Positions 33,092 to 41,419 of a stretch of 41,419 nt of DNA are shown one piece after another; the first letter of the stretch is position 1, and every line of letters begins with the position of its first letter. The stretch is from assembly GCA_963169675.1 (NCBI GenBank), contig CAUJFJ010000268.1, positions 1 through 41,419 of the forward strand, written 5' to 3'. The notes below the pieces were generated by a model. The model did no database searches. It had not been told where the DNA came from and saw only the letters and a program-made list of their open reading frames with translations. Both the position numbers and the translations under genes were made by a program. The DNA is from Bacteroidota bacterium. Its GTDB lineage: Bacteria > Bacteroidota > Bacteroidia > AKYH767-A > OLB10.

Positions 33092-34246
33092 TTATAAATT
33101 TTCTCCATACAATTTCATCACTTCACTAAGGTAAACAGGTACGTCTAATAGTTCACCATTTGCATCCTTTTCACCACGCTCATGCCCTAATCTTACAAAA
33201 ATCAATTGCTTAGAAGGCAACACGAAAATATACTGTCCTAAAATCCCACGTGCATAAAAAACAGGAGTTCCCTTATAATCTGTGAGCCACCATTGATAGC
33301 CATAAATGGTATTGGGAGCATCACCATCTGAAATAGGAGCAGGTGAAATAGCAGCATTCACATAAGCTTCCGAAATGACCTGTTTCCCATTCCACATACC
33401 TTTGTTCAAAAACAGCTTTCCGATACGTGCAAAATCGCGTGCATTGGAATAGAAACAGCAATATGCTTTCTCGGACCCGTCTTTGTGATCGAGACTCCAT
33501 TTGGCATCATGTTCAGCGCCTATGGGTTGCCATAATTTTTCAGAAGCGTATTCACTGATAGATTTGCCGGTTGCTTTTTCGAGAATAAATCCCAGCAACT
33601 GTGTATTGGAGCTCATATAATTAAACGAAACGCCGGGCTTTGTAACTACCCTCAGTTCCATCATTTGCTTGCGCAGATCCGTATCGTAATAGGAGCGCGT
33701 TACAGGGCTTGTGAGGCTTGCATAACCTTCATCATAATTGAGACCTGAACTCATCATCAATAATTGGCGGATGGTTACAATTTTATTTTCGGGACTACAA
33801 AAATCGGGGAGATATTCGCATGCAGTTTGATCGAGGCTTTTAATTTTTCCTTCATCATGAGCTATTCCAATCAGAATACTAATGATACTTTTAGCCATCG
33901 AAAAAGAATTTGACAAAGAGGACGCATCATAATTGTCCCAGTATTCTTCATAACGGATGGAATCATTTTGCACAACCAGAAAAGCTACAGTTCTATATTG
34001 CTCAAGCGCTTTACGTAGTTCCGGAGTAAGTGCTTTCTTATTGAAATCGGATGCAATATTCCAGGGTTGTGGTTTACCTGCCTCCACGGTTCTGACATGA
34101 AACAGATTGAGGTCATCGATGTTTACATAATTGTAGACAAGTGCTTTGAAGTAATAAAGTTTCCCTGAAAACCACAGCACTGCAGTAGTAACCAACAGTA
34201 CACCAACAAGCACTTTCCACCAGGAGCGTTTCATAGAAGCCATCAT
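33092..34246 (-). CDS. membrane-anchored serine hydrolase (beta-lactamase / class C PBP-like)
   Basis: The product has 384 residues. A basic start and one membrane helix at about 10-28 (WKVLVGVLLVTTAVLWFSG) place the catalytic part outside the inner membrane. The SxxK motif is S116-M-A-K119 in NSFSMAKSIISILIGIAHDEGKI. A Tyr-containing YMSS motif follows in GVSFNYMSSNTQLLGFILEKATGKSISEYASEKLWQPIGAEHDAKWSLD. The C-terminal HxG-like element is GHERGEKDANG. The fold is that of beta-lactamases, esterases and D-Ala-D-Ala peptidases; the substrate cannot be told. Its ATG overlaps the lipB TGA (ATGA), so translation is coupled, yet no functional link with lipoylation is known to me. Confidence 0.87.
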   Translation of the reverse strand: MMASMKRSWWKVLVGVLLVTTAVLWFSGKLYYFKALVYNYVNIDDLNLFHVRTVEAGKPQPWNIASDFNKKALTPELRKALEQYRTVAFLVVQNDSIRYEEYWDNYDASSLSNSFSMAKSIISILIGIAHDEGKIKSLDQTACEYLPDFCSPENKIVTIRQLLMMSSGLNYDEGYASLTSPVTRSYYDTDLRKQMMELRVVTKPGVSFNYMSSNTQLLGFILEKATGKSISEYASEKLWQPIGAEHDAKWSLDHKDGSEKAYCCFYSNARDFARIGKLFLNKGMWNGKQVISEAYVNAAISPAPISDGDAPNTIYGYQWWLTDYKGTPVFYARGILGQYIFVLPSKQLIFVRLGHERGEKDANGELLDVPVYLSEVMKLYGENL

Positions 34247-34971
34247 CCGATCAGTTGAGGAACTGATCCGGGGATGAGTTCCATGTTAAACAAATTACAT
34301 AAATGTTTTTGCAATTTCAATTTCACTTCTTCAATATCCATGATCATTCCTGTTTCATGGCTGAGAGAAGTAACAGCCTTATCGGTTATCCCGCAAGGAA
34401 TAATATTATTGAAATAAGAAAGATCGGTATTGACATTGAAAGCAAAGCCATGCATAGTAACCCAACGGCTGCATCTCACCCCAAAGGCACAAATCTTGCG
34501 TGCTTTGGCAGGATCTTCGGCATCAATCCATACACCGGTAAGTTTATCGATTCGGGAAGCGGCAATATTGTATTCGGCTAATGTTAAGATGACCGCCTCC
34601 TCAAGATATCGAAGGTATAGATGAATATCGTTAAAGAAAAAGTCGAGGTTAAGGATAGGATACCCAACTATTTGTCCGGGTCCATGATACGTGATATCTC
34701 CTCCCCTGTTGATCTTATAAAAAACGGCCTGATTATCATGTAATTGCTGATCATTTAGTAGCAAATGATCCTCTTTACCACTTTTCCCAAGGGTATAAAC
34801 ATGAGGGTGTTCACAAAACAGCAGGTAATGTTTCGGCGCGAATTGATCGGCAGGCGGCAGGTTTCTGTTGGCCATTTTCTCATTCACAATAGCCGCAAGC
34901 AGTTGCTCCTGGTAATCCCATGCCAATTTATAGTCGATTTGCCCCAGATCCTGAAAAAATACTTTTTGCAT
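34243..34971 (-). CDS. lipB: lipoyl(octanoyl) transferase LipB
   Basis: LipB moves an octanoyl group from acyl carrier protein to lipoyl domains of 2-oxoacid dehydrogenases and the glycine cleavage H protein. The 242-residue product carries RGGDITYHGPGQIVGYPI (89-106), the catalytic Lys159 in ARKICAFGVRCSRWVTMHGFAFNVN and the catalytic Cys193 in IIPCGITDKAVTSL. The expected thioester chemistry is therefore intact. lipA is not in this window. The ATG at 34971 lies exactly 4 nt after a TACTTTTG box, so the mRNA may be leaderless. The downstream serine hydrolase overlaps the stop by 4 nt. Confidence 0.97.
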   Translation of the reverse strand: MQKVFFQDLGQIDYKLAWDYQEQLLAAIVNEKMANRNLPPADQFAPKHYLLFCEHPHVYTLGKSGKEDHLLLNDQQLHDNQAVFYKINRGGDITYHGPGQIVGYPILNLDFFFNDIHLYLRYLEEAVILTLAEYNIAASRIDKLTGVWIDAEDPAKARKICAFGVRCSRWVTMHGFAFNVNTDLSYFNNIIPCGITDKAVTSLSHETGMIMDIEEVKLKLQKHLCNLFNMELIPGSVPQLIG

Positions 34972-34975
34972 AAGG

Positions 34976-34983
34976 CAAAAGTA
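34976..34983 (-). promoter_or_regulatory. -7 promoter box TACTTTTG, 4 nt before the lipB ATG
   Basis: TACTTTTG is followed by CCTT and then the lipB ATG, the same geometry as at lysS and at the lipoprotein gene starting at 2082. Confidence 0.55.
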
Positions 34984-35034
34984 GTAAAAAGGGACTAAAA
35001 AACCGATTCCTGAAATTGGCTAACCGGAAGCCTT

Positions 35035-35078
35035 AAAATAAAAAGGCGGCACTACACAAAGCCCGAGTATAGTGCCGC
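35035..35078 (-). terminator. intrinsic terminator of the SprB-repeat adhesin gene
   Basis: GCGGCACTA (35046-35054) pairs with TAGTGCCGC (35070-35078), a 9-bp stem with a 15-nt loop. On the minus strand it is followed by CTTTTTATTTT. Confidence 0.85.
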
Positions 35079-35094
35079 AGTAAAATAACCCCTG

Positions 35095-38000
35095 TTACTG
35101 AATAATTGCTTTATAGAATTTTTTACCGACTGCGGTTGTAACTTCTGCCAGATACATTCCGGGTGCAAGCTGAGAGCCATCAACCTGAACACTACCTGTA
35201 CCTGTTGCATTTAATTTTTTCTGCAGCACATTTTGACCGGAAACTGAAAACAAATTTATTTCTATTTCACCGGCAGGTAAATTTTGGTATGATAAATTAA
35301 AAATACCGTTTGAAGGATTCGGGAATAAATTCAATTGCAACTCATTTCCAATTTCTGCAACATCAGTAGTTAAAATAGTATTTAAAGTAGTATTCGTTTT
35401 AACCGGTGCATTAAAATCGAAATAGATATCAGCAGAATTAGTAATTTCAGTTCCATCAGCCAGACCGGGCAATTGTTTAATGGTGTAAACCAAAAAGCCA
35501 TTTGAAAGAATTTCATTCTGAGAAACTGAGGGGAGGTAGATATTATCAAAATTAAATGATACCACGCCACCTGAAGAAATTTCGGTCGTCATGGAATGCG
35601 TCGCATATCGAATTCGTAACGAACTCCAGTCAAGGTCACTATCTAACGAATCGACCACCAAAATATTATCGGCGAAATCATTTCCTAGATTTTGAAAATG
35701 TATCACGTACTCTAAAATGGAATCATTGGTTGAAATAAATCCTTCAACTCCGGCTCCGGCAGGTGTTACTTCTTTATAATTTGGATCATAAGAATTAATG
35801 ACTACTTCATATTCTGTATCTACATTATTCAAAGGAGTAATGTCATTACTAATTGGAAAAATTGAATCCGTGAAAGAAAGAATTGTTCCTGCAGGAACTG
35901 TTACAGGAACATGATGATTGACTTGAATTTTCCGGGAAGTCAGGGGATTCAGGTTGCTGTTTGTAAATGTAATGTGTTGAGCCGGCAGATTAGCTGCAAA
36001 TGGAGGGACAGAGGCAAAATTATAGTTTATTTGTGAATCAAAATAATATTCCGACTGTGTTGGCTGCATGGTGGTCCCATCATTATTTTCGGTTACAACC
36101 ATTACAAAATTTCTGCCGGGTCGTGGGCGTGTGAGATGCCATACATTTACTCTGAGGTCGTTTACCAGTTGAACCGAATCACCAATATTTAGAATTACAG
36201 TAGATCCGGCAGAAGGGACATTTACAGAAATAACTCCTGATGAAGGACAATTTTGATATAAATAAGTGTGTGGCAATTGCTGGATATCAACATTCCCCGG
36301 CGGCACGAAGAAGCTATAACTTCCATCGGGCATGGTGTACTTGACAAATCCTGTGGTATTGCATGAAACAGGTATATTTGGTAAGCCGGGTTCCCCTCCA
36401 TCGCGAATGCAGTTATTGTTGTAATCGGCATAAACAACACCTTCTACGATGCCTGCGCAAGGAGTTACAGACAAATATCCCAAGCTAATACCCTTACTGA
36501 AATGACAACCATTCGCATCGGTGACGTGCAAATAATAATTGCCTGGCAATAGATTACTTATTGATGAACTAGTGGCACCGTTTGACCAATTGTAAGTGTA
36601 TGGTGGCGTTCCACCAATCATAGTTGCAGATAAAGAACCATCAGGCACAAACACGCAACTGGCGGAAACCGGGTTAAGTACGAAAGAAAAAATTGATTGA
36701 TTACTTACGAACGCACATGCAGTTGCAGAACAACCGTTGGCATCAGTTACTGTACCATAATGATTACCGAAACTCAATCCGGTTGCAGTAATTGTTGATT
36801 GTCCATTTGTCCATAAATAACTATAAGGCGATACTCCTCCGGATACAATCAGTGTTGCAGTGCCATTTGAAGCCGTACAAGCTTGCGGAGTTGTTGTGGC
36901 TGTTGCGGTAAGATTAGTAGCTTGTGGCACTTGAACTGTTCCATTTGCAAAACAACCTGCAGCATCGTTAATTATAAAGTTATAATTGCCTGCTGCAAGA
37001 TTAGCAGGATTGGGAATTGTTTGTATCGGATTAGTCAGCCATTGGTAACTGTAAGGTGGTGTTCCACCTGAAACAGTAGTTGTAATTGAACCGGTAGCAC
37101 CGGAGCAAACAGAAGCGGTTGACTGATAACTAACTTGAACAGGAGAAATAGAAGGTAATTGAATAAAAGTTGTTTTTGAACAACTATTCACATCTGTAGC
37201 TGTAACGATATAACTACCTGCTCCAAGGTTACTTATTTGTGGTGAAGTAGCCATTGTATTCCACAAATAAGTGTAAGGTCCGGTACCTCCTGTTGCTGCT
37301 ACAACAATAGAACCATCGCCATTGGAACAATTCTCAGGTAAAGCTAAGTTTGTTATTTGAAGGGTTACAGTACTACTAATATATTCTGAACTTATTTTAA
37401 AACAACCGTTAGCATCTGTTACAGTAACCTGATAATTAGAAGGACCCAATAAACCTGTCGCAATGGCTGTCGATTGACCATCACTCCACAGATAGGTGTA
37501 TGGAGCTTGACCTCCCGATGGAAATACCGTTGCCGTTCCGTTATTACATGAAGCAGGTGTACTGGTTACAGAAGCGAGTACCGGTGAAACATTGGGAACA
37601 AGAGTTCCCAGGTTCACGCTATCTATATCTCCCAATTCCATTTCACAACCGGCAGCATCTGTAATTATACAATTGTAATAACCTGAAACAAGTCCACTAA
37701 GTGAGTTTGTTGTACCTGGAAAAGGAACTCCGTTATGTGCCCATGAATAACTATAGGGAGCCACACCACCTGAAACAGCTAAGCTAATTGAACCCGACTG
37801 AGTGGGACAAATATCAGGTGTAACAGTTTTGATGACCTGAAATGAAAAGTTGTAAGTGGTATTCGCAGCCCCCAAATAATTCCCGGAAATATCAAAACAG
37901 GCAAGGTGCACAAATCCACCACTAAAATTAGGTAAGGTATCAGTTAAGAAATTAGATGTGTGAATTACCGATCCGTGATGGGTGTACCATTTGTAGGTGA

Positions 38001-38163
38001 ACGGGCCTATAGCGCCGGAAGGCAGTTGGGCTACTACTACTCCATCGCCATTGCAAACGGGTGTAGTAAGATTAAGTATGATTGAAGTCTGCCCAAGACT
38101 GCAATTAACAACAAGAAACAAAATCAGACAAGTGAGTTTTGAAATTTGGAATATCGTTTTCAT
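35095..38163 (-). CDS. T9SS-secreted SprB-repeat adhesin
   Basis: The product has 1022 residues with a signal peptide (KLTCLILFLVVNCSLGQ). After a divergent N-terminal unit come six SprB-type repeats of about 80 residues, each with a Cys, a GG-x-x-PY(T/S)Y-x-W core, a NL-x-x-G-x-Y turn and a D-x-x-GC end. They span roughly residues 115-560. A short SdrD-B-like segment follows (GVVYADYNNNCIRDGGEPGLPNIPVSCN), then a DUF7619-like region (YDPNYKEVTPAG ... LEYVIHFQNLGNDFADNI ... YFDFNAPVKTNTTLNTI). The T9SS type A sorting domain closes the protein (LNLFPNPSNGIFNLSYQNLPAGEIEINLFSVSGQ ... GMYLAEVTT). SprB is a gliding adhesin in Flavobacterium; this much shorter protein is a surface adhesin candidate, and gliding is not implied. 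It has its own promoter box and terminator. Confidence 0.9.
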   Translation of the reverse strand: MKTIFQISKLTCLILFLVVNCSLGQTSIILNLTTPVCNGDGVVVAQLPSGAIGPFTYKWYTHHGSVIHTSNFLTDTLPNFSGGFVHLACFDISGNYLGAANTTYNFSFQVIKTVTPDICPTQSGSISLAVSGGVAPYSYSWAHNGVPFPGTTNSLSGLVSGYYNCIITDAAGCEMELGDIDSVNLGTLVPNVSPVLASVTSTPASCNNGTATVFPSGGQAPYTYLWSDGQSTAIATGLLGPSNYQVTVTDANGCFKISSEYISSTVTLQITNLALPENCSNGDGSIVVAATGGTGPYTYLWNTMATSPQISNLGAGSYIVTATDVNSCSKTTFIQLPSISPVQVSYQSTASVCSGATGSITTTVSGGTPPYSYQWLTNPIQTIPNPANLAAGNYNFIINDAAGCFANGTVQVPQATNLTATATTTPQACTASNGTATLIVSGGVSPYSYLWTNGQSTITATGLSFGNHYGTVTDANGCSATACAFVSNQSIFSFVLNPVSASCVFVPDGSLSATMIGGTPPYTYNWSNGATSSSISNLLPGNYYLHVTDANGCHFSKGISLGYLSVTPCAGIVEGVVYADYNNNCIRDGGEPGLPNIPVSCNTTGFVKYTMPDGSYSFFVPPGNVDIQQLPHTYLYQNCPSSGVISVNVPSAGSTVILNIGDSVQLVNDLRVNVWHLTRPRPGRNFVMVVTENNDGTTMQPTQSEYYFDSQINYNFASVPPFAANLPAQHITFTNSNLNPLTSRKIQVNHHVPVTVPAGTILSFTDSIFPISNDITPLNNVDTEYEVVINSYDPNYKEVTPAGAGVEGFISTNDSILEYVIHFQNLGNDFADNILVVDSLDSDLDWSSLRIRYATHSMTTEISSGGVVSFNFDNIYLPSVSQNEILSNGFLVYTIKQLPGLADGTEITNSADIYFDFNAPVKTNTTLNTILTTDVAEIGNELQLNLFPNPSNGIFNLSYQNLPAGEIEINLFSVSGQNVLQKKLNATGTGSVQVDGSQLAPGMYLAEVTTAVGKKFYKAIIQ

Positions 38164-38179
38164 AGCTTTAAATTTTCAT

Positions 38180-38187
38180 CAAAACTA
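38180..38187 (-). promoter_or_regulatory. -7 promoter box TAGTTTTG for the adhesin gene
   Basis: TAGTTTTG matches TAnnTTTG and lies 16 nt before the ATG. No TTG element is visible at the expected distance. The 38188-38434 stretch upstream has no gene; it holds a 6-bp hairpin (AACACT/AGTGTT at 38241-38257). Confidence 0.45.
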
Positions 38188-38434
38188 TGGCGGATTGTGG
38201 CTGTTGGGGTAGATGATAAATTCGAATTCTTACCTCCTTAAACACTCATTTAGTGTTGTATTTAAACACATTCATTATTGGAATATATATAGATAAATAT
38301 TTTTCATATCTTACGCATTCAAACGCTATTTTTTAATGTAAAATATCCAATTAATTGGCAATAAGACGCATTAAAAAACTTCCATGTTCCAGGATCTATT
38401 GACAAAAATTGGCTTTGAAAAAAGGTTGGGGAGC

Positions 38435-39418
38435 TTAAAACTCCGGCAGTACAGGTTTATTATCCAAAACGGCATCGATAGCATCCATCACATCCGGTGA
38501 TAAAAGTGCAACTACATCGAGTGCTTCAAAATTTTCAGTGAGCTGAGATGTTTTAGAGGCTCCAAGAATTACGGTGCTAACATTTGGATTTTTGAGACAC
38601 CATGCCAGTGACAATTTCACCATGGACACATTCAACTGATCGGCTATTTTCTTTATTTTTCGAGCTTTCTCAATCCGATCATTAGCCAGGGCACGATTTT
38701 TTAGCCAATCGAGTCCTTCCATACCAAGACGGGTATTTTCCGGGAAGCCATCGAGATACTTACCCGATAACACTCCGGAAGCCAGAGGTGACCAGATCGT
38801 AGTTCCCAATCCGTGATGTTTGAACAGATGTAAAAAATCCTTCTCCAGTTTTTCTCTGCGGAACATGTTGTATTCAGGTTGTTCCATAACCGGACCAATC
38901 AGGTGGTTTTGTTTTGCAATGAGATGAGCTTCCATTATTTCAGATGCATCCCATTCTGATGTTCCCCAATATAAAATCTTGCCCTGTTGAATTAAGTTGT
39001 GCATGGTCCAGACCGTTTCTTCAATTGGAGTGGCTTTATCGGGGCGGTGACAAAAGAATAAATCGATATAATCAACCTGTAACCTGTTTAAAGCTGCATG
39101 ACAGCCTTCCACAACATGTTTGCGACTCAATCCACGTTGATTAGGGCCGGCATTACCCAGTCCGAAAAAAACTTTACTTGAGACAAGATAAGAGGACCGA
39201 TCCCAATTTAAATTTTTCAGGATCCTCCCCATTACAATTTCAGATTGTCCGCGGGCGTAGATTTCAGCATTATCGAAAAAATTGACACCATTTTCGTAGG
39301 CAGTAATCATTAATTCTTCTGCCACTTCATCGGTAATTTGCTTACCAAATGTTAGCCAACTACCTAAAGAGAACGCACTTACCTGAACTCCTGACGATCC
39401 TAATTTTCTGTATTCCAT
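38435..39418 (-). CDS. aldo/keto reductase, voltage-gated K+ channel beta-subunit-like
   Basis: The 327-residue product is a cytosolic NADPH-dependent reductase with a TIM barrel. The catalytic tetrad is visible: D49 and Y54 in FFDNAEIYARGQSE, K82 in SSKVFFG, and H124 in LFFCHRPD. The C-terminal cofactor segment is NVSTVILGASKTSQLTENFEA. The opening MEYRKLGSSGVQVSAFSLGSWLTFG and the FFDNAEIYA form place it in the Kv-beta-like AKR branch. The physiological substrate is unknown. It is a single-gene unit with a TATATTTG box 22 nt upstream. Confidence 0.94.
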   Translation of the reverse strand: MEYRKLGSSGVQVSAFSLGSWLTFGKQITDEVAEELMITAYENGVNFFDNAEIYARGQSEIVMGRILKNLNWDRSSYLVSSKVFFGLGNAGPNQRGLSRKHVVEGCHAALNRLQVDYIDLFFCHRPDKATPIEETVWTMHNLIQQGKILYWGTSEWDASEIMEAHLIAKQNHLIGPVMEQPEYNMFRREKLEKDFLHLFKHHGLGTTIWSPLASGVLSGKYLDGFPENTRLGMEGLDWLKNRALANDRIEKARKIKKIADQLNVSMVKLSLAWCLKNPNVSTVILGASKTSQLTENFEALDVVALLSPDVMDAIDAVLDNKPVLPEF

Positions 39419-39440
39419 AACTATTGAGTTAAACCTGATG

Positions 39441-39448
39441 CAAATATA
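39441..39448 (-). promoter_or_regulatory. -7 promoter box TATATTTG for the aldo/keto reductase gene
   Basis: TATATTTG matches TAnnTTTG exactly; the predicted leader is about 18 nt. Confidence 0.5.
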
Positions 39449-39514
39449 AGGAACAACTCAGGATTAAAATAGTTTAAATGAGATCACTATTCATAAACTT
39501 AATCTTCCGGTATC

Positions 39515-41419
39515 TTAAAACTCAATTTTGTAGCTAAGGATGGGAATCAATGAAGTTTGATAGTACGTTTTGATCTTACCGGATTCACTATCATAAAACT
39601 TGCCATAAATATTTTTCCGGTTAGTAACATTTTGAATATCGAGAGCCAAAGTTTGCGTAGAAGATTTCCGGTTTCGTTTCAGACTTATTCTGACATCAGC
39701 CCTGAAGTAATCGGGATACTGAATAGAAAATGCTTCATTATCGATGTAAACGGCACCTTGTCCGGGCAATGCCTGTGAAGCCTGAAGATCAACCGGCGTA
39801 CCACGAAATCCGCCACGATAAATAGTTTTAAGGTTAAACCCAAGTACCCTGTTTTTCCATTTAGCACCGGTTACAATTTCCTTACCGCCAGTTAAAGTAA
39901 TTCCATAATTTCCATTGAAACGCGTATTCCTCTCTACTTTATCGGAACCTTTATATTTTGAATCATATAGCGAAGTAGCCAATAAAAAATAAAAATCGCG
40001 TTTTAAAAATTGCTCGATAGTAACCTCCAAACCATAATTAGTTCCGGTTCCATCATTCTTAAGTGGATCGGTAATGTAGTCTTCGCTAACATTAACCATC
40101 GAAAAAGAATTGAGAGTATCGCTGCTGACAGGGATATTAAAAAGTGATTGATAATAAACTTCGGCTTTCAGTCGTAAATTTTCGGCAAGCATTCGGTCGT
40201 AGCCCAATACTACATGGTGTGATTGACTCATTTCAAGATCACTATTAGGCTTTACAGATAAATCATTCTTAGCAAAATACACACCCAAAGGTTGCATCTG
40301 ACTATGCAAGCCATACCCTAAAGTAAGAGATTGCAAAGTATTTATTTCATACTTAAGAGATAATCGGGGCTCAATACTATATGTATTATTTAAATTCAAC
40401 AGAAAATAATGCACTCCGCTATTCAAAATAAATTTTTCTGATAAATGATAATTTGATTGCGCAAACAATTGAATGGAAGAAGTATTTCCGCTTTCATTAA
40501 TAGTCTGTTGTACTGCGTTTAAATCCTGTTCATAAACATTATAATCGACATCAAAAGCAAGGCTATTAAAAATAAATCCCGTTCTGATATTATGTCTTGA
40601 ATTGATTTTATGATTTAACGAAGAAGTGACAGTGAACTTATAGTTTCCTGCAAACTGACGGTTTCTCTCTTCTGCGATATAAGCATTGTTCAGTCGGGAT
40701 TCTTTAAATCCAATTTCATTGCCAGAAAATGCCGCAGCAGACTTCAGCCAGGTGTTTTTCCCAAGAATAATTGAATGTGTTAATCCGGCTACACCGGTAT
40801 TGGAAGTGAATTTTGAATCATATCTTTGGTACGATTCTTCCCATTTCGCAGAATCGCGTTCTGCTTCAAAGAGCGAAGTACTTAATCCACCGAAGCCAAA
40901 CAAAGTAAAATTACCTGCCTTTTTTGTTGGAAGGAAAACATTATAACTCAGGTCCTGAAAATCGTTCGTTCCATCTCCAACCTGAACACCGAGCTTATCG
41001 AGGATTGAAAGCGTTGAATACCTGTAATTCACCAGATAAGATCCCTGGTAACCTTTGGCTAAAGGTCCTTCTGCAGCAGCATCGATTCCAAGAAATCCTG
41101 CTTGCAAGGTGTACTCCGACTTTTCATTATTCCCTTTACGTAAACGGATATCGAAAATTCCACTTAGAGCGTTGCCATACTCAGCAGCAAATGCTCCGGT
41201 CATAAAATCTGAATTGGCCATTGTCTGAGAGCTAAGAATAGAAATACCACCACCGGAAGCTCCCGGAGCAGCAAAGTGATTTGGATTTGGAATATCAGAA
41301 CCTTCCATTCGCCACAACAAACCATATGGAGAATTACCACGGATGGAGATTTTGTTATTGCCATCATCGCCACTCACAACCCCAGCGAAAGAAGTAGCCA
41401 TTCTGGATGGGTCATTCAC
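39515..41419 (-). CDS. TonB-dependent receptor, 5' end outside the window
   Basis: At least 634 residues are present and the frame runs off the right edge, so the signal peptide and any carboxypeptidase-regulatory-like N-terminal domain are missing here. The GTG at 41417-41419 is not the true start. The first residues are the plug domain (DPSRMATSFAGVVSGDDGNNKISIRGNSPYGLLWRMEG, IPNPNHFAAPGASGGGISILSSQTMANSDFMTGAFAAEYGNALSGIFDIRLRKG). The rest is the 22-strand barrel with the usual alternation and aromatic girdle, ending YYQTSLIPILSYKIEF with terminal Phe. It belongs to the Bacteroidota branch whose plug contains SGDDGNN and IRGNSP. The ligand is unknown, and no SusD partner follows. Confidence 0.92.
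   Translation of the reverse strand: MNDPSRMATSFAGVVSGDDGNNKISIRGNSPYGLLWRMEGSDIPNPNHFAAPGASGGGISILSSQTMANSDFMTGAFAAEYGNALSGIFDIRLRKGNNEKSEYTLQAGFLGIDAAAEGPLAKGYQGSYLVNYRYSTLSILDKLGVQVGDGTNDFQDLSYNVFLPTKKAGNFTLFGFGGLSTSLFEAERDSAKWEESYQRYDSKFTSNTGVAGLTHSIILGKNTWLKSAAAFSGNEIGFKESRLNNAYIAEERNRQFAGNYKFTVTSSLNHKINSRHNIRTGFIFNSLAFDVDYNVYEQDLNAVQQTINESGNTSSIQLFAQSNYHLSEKFILNSGVHYFLLNLNNTYSIEPRLSLKYEINTLQSLTLGYGLHSQMQPLGVYFAKNDLSVKPNSDLEMSQSHHVVLGYDRMLAENLRLKAEVYYQSLFNIPVSSDTLNSFSMVNVSEDYITDPLKNDGTGTNYGLEVTIEQFLKRDFYFLLATSLYDSKYKGSDKVERNTRFNGNYGITLTGGKEIVTGAKWKNRVLGFNLKTIYRGGFRGTPVDLQASQALPGQGAVYIDNEAFSIQYPDYFRADVRISLKRNRKSSTQTLALDIQNVTNRKNIYGKFYDSESGKIKTYYQTSLIPILSYKIEF

Noticed and set aside
35095..38163. 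idea that this is the gliding adhesin SprB itself
   Set aside because: SprB is several thousand residues long. This protein has only about six such repeats and a DUF7619-like region, so only the repeat type is shared.
1..41419. defence system, prophage or transposon
   Set aside because: No transposase, integrase, phage structural gene, restriction, toxin-antitoxin or reverse transcriptase motif was seen. The exonuclease, ComF-like and hydrolase genes stand in ordinary housekeeping contexts.

Overview
The window looks like chromosome from a member of the phylum Bacteroidota, probably a free-living lineage near Chitinophagales, Sphingobacteriales or Flavobacteriales. This is inferred from several features: type IX secretion (T9SS) C-terminal sorting domains, SprB-type adhesin repeats, GIN/DUF2807 proteins, a DUF4476 protein, a DUF5916 outer membrane protein, a TonB-dependent receptor, weak ribosome-binding sites, and many copies of the Bacteroidota -7 promoter box TAnnTTTG. 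I see no rRNA, tRNA, insertion sequence, prophage, CRISPR array or recognisable defence cassette. The accessory-looking DNA is confined to intergenic repeats.

Layout. 1-595 is repeat-rich intergenic DNA. 596-1991 holds two small proteins that look like distant paralogues, on either side of an exported DUF4476 protein. 2082-4706 is a plus-strand run of three exported proteins: a DUF6252-like lipoprotein, a small secreted protein, and an Asp-box propeller with a T9SS tail. 4797-6509 is lysS on the minus strand. 6872-10005 is a minus-strand ECF sigma factor, membrane anti-sigma-like protein and GIN-plus-barrel module. 10117-14939 is the conserved rimP-nusA-infB cluster. 15123-18637 holds a RidA-family gene, a lipoprotein with Ig-like and DxNxN repeats, free-Met-(R)-sulfoxide reductase and a ComF-like phosphoribosyltransferase, with a striking 12-bp tandem array between the first two. 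18811-24067 holds a membrane-anchored coiled-coil protein, a 1158-residue outer membrane protein and a conserved unknown. 24179-26719 is an MBOAT/SGNH O-acetylation pair. 26940-31414 holds an OmpA-family lipoprotein, a second GIN protein and a CBM9/DUF5916 protein. 31415-31862 is an intergenic repeat island. 31863-34971 holds a DEDDy exonuclease, a conserved unknown, a serine hydrolase and lipB. 35095-38163 is a SprB-repeat T9SS adhesin, 38435-39418 an aldo/keto reductase, and 39515-41419 the truncated 3' part of a TonB-dependent receptor.

How it fits together. About half of the genes make or modify the cell envelope (T9SS cargo, lipoproteins, outer membrane barrels, O-acetylation). The rest are housekeeping genes for translation, transcription, lipoylation and methionine sulfoxide repair. 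The most interesting signals are non-coding. Three unrelated genes have a -7 promoter box exactly 4 nt before ATG, predicting leaderless mRNAs. A terminator-like hairpin lies inside the predicted rimP-nusA-infB leader. A 12-bp array converts Trp codons to stop codons at the 3' end of a lipoprotein gene. A 49-bp minisatellite is built of two alternating hairpins. A 14-bp perfect inverted repeat lies in front of the ECF sigma gene. I did not find a clearly new multi-gene system; the sigma/anti-sigma/GIN-barrel module is the closest candidate.
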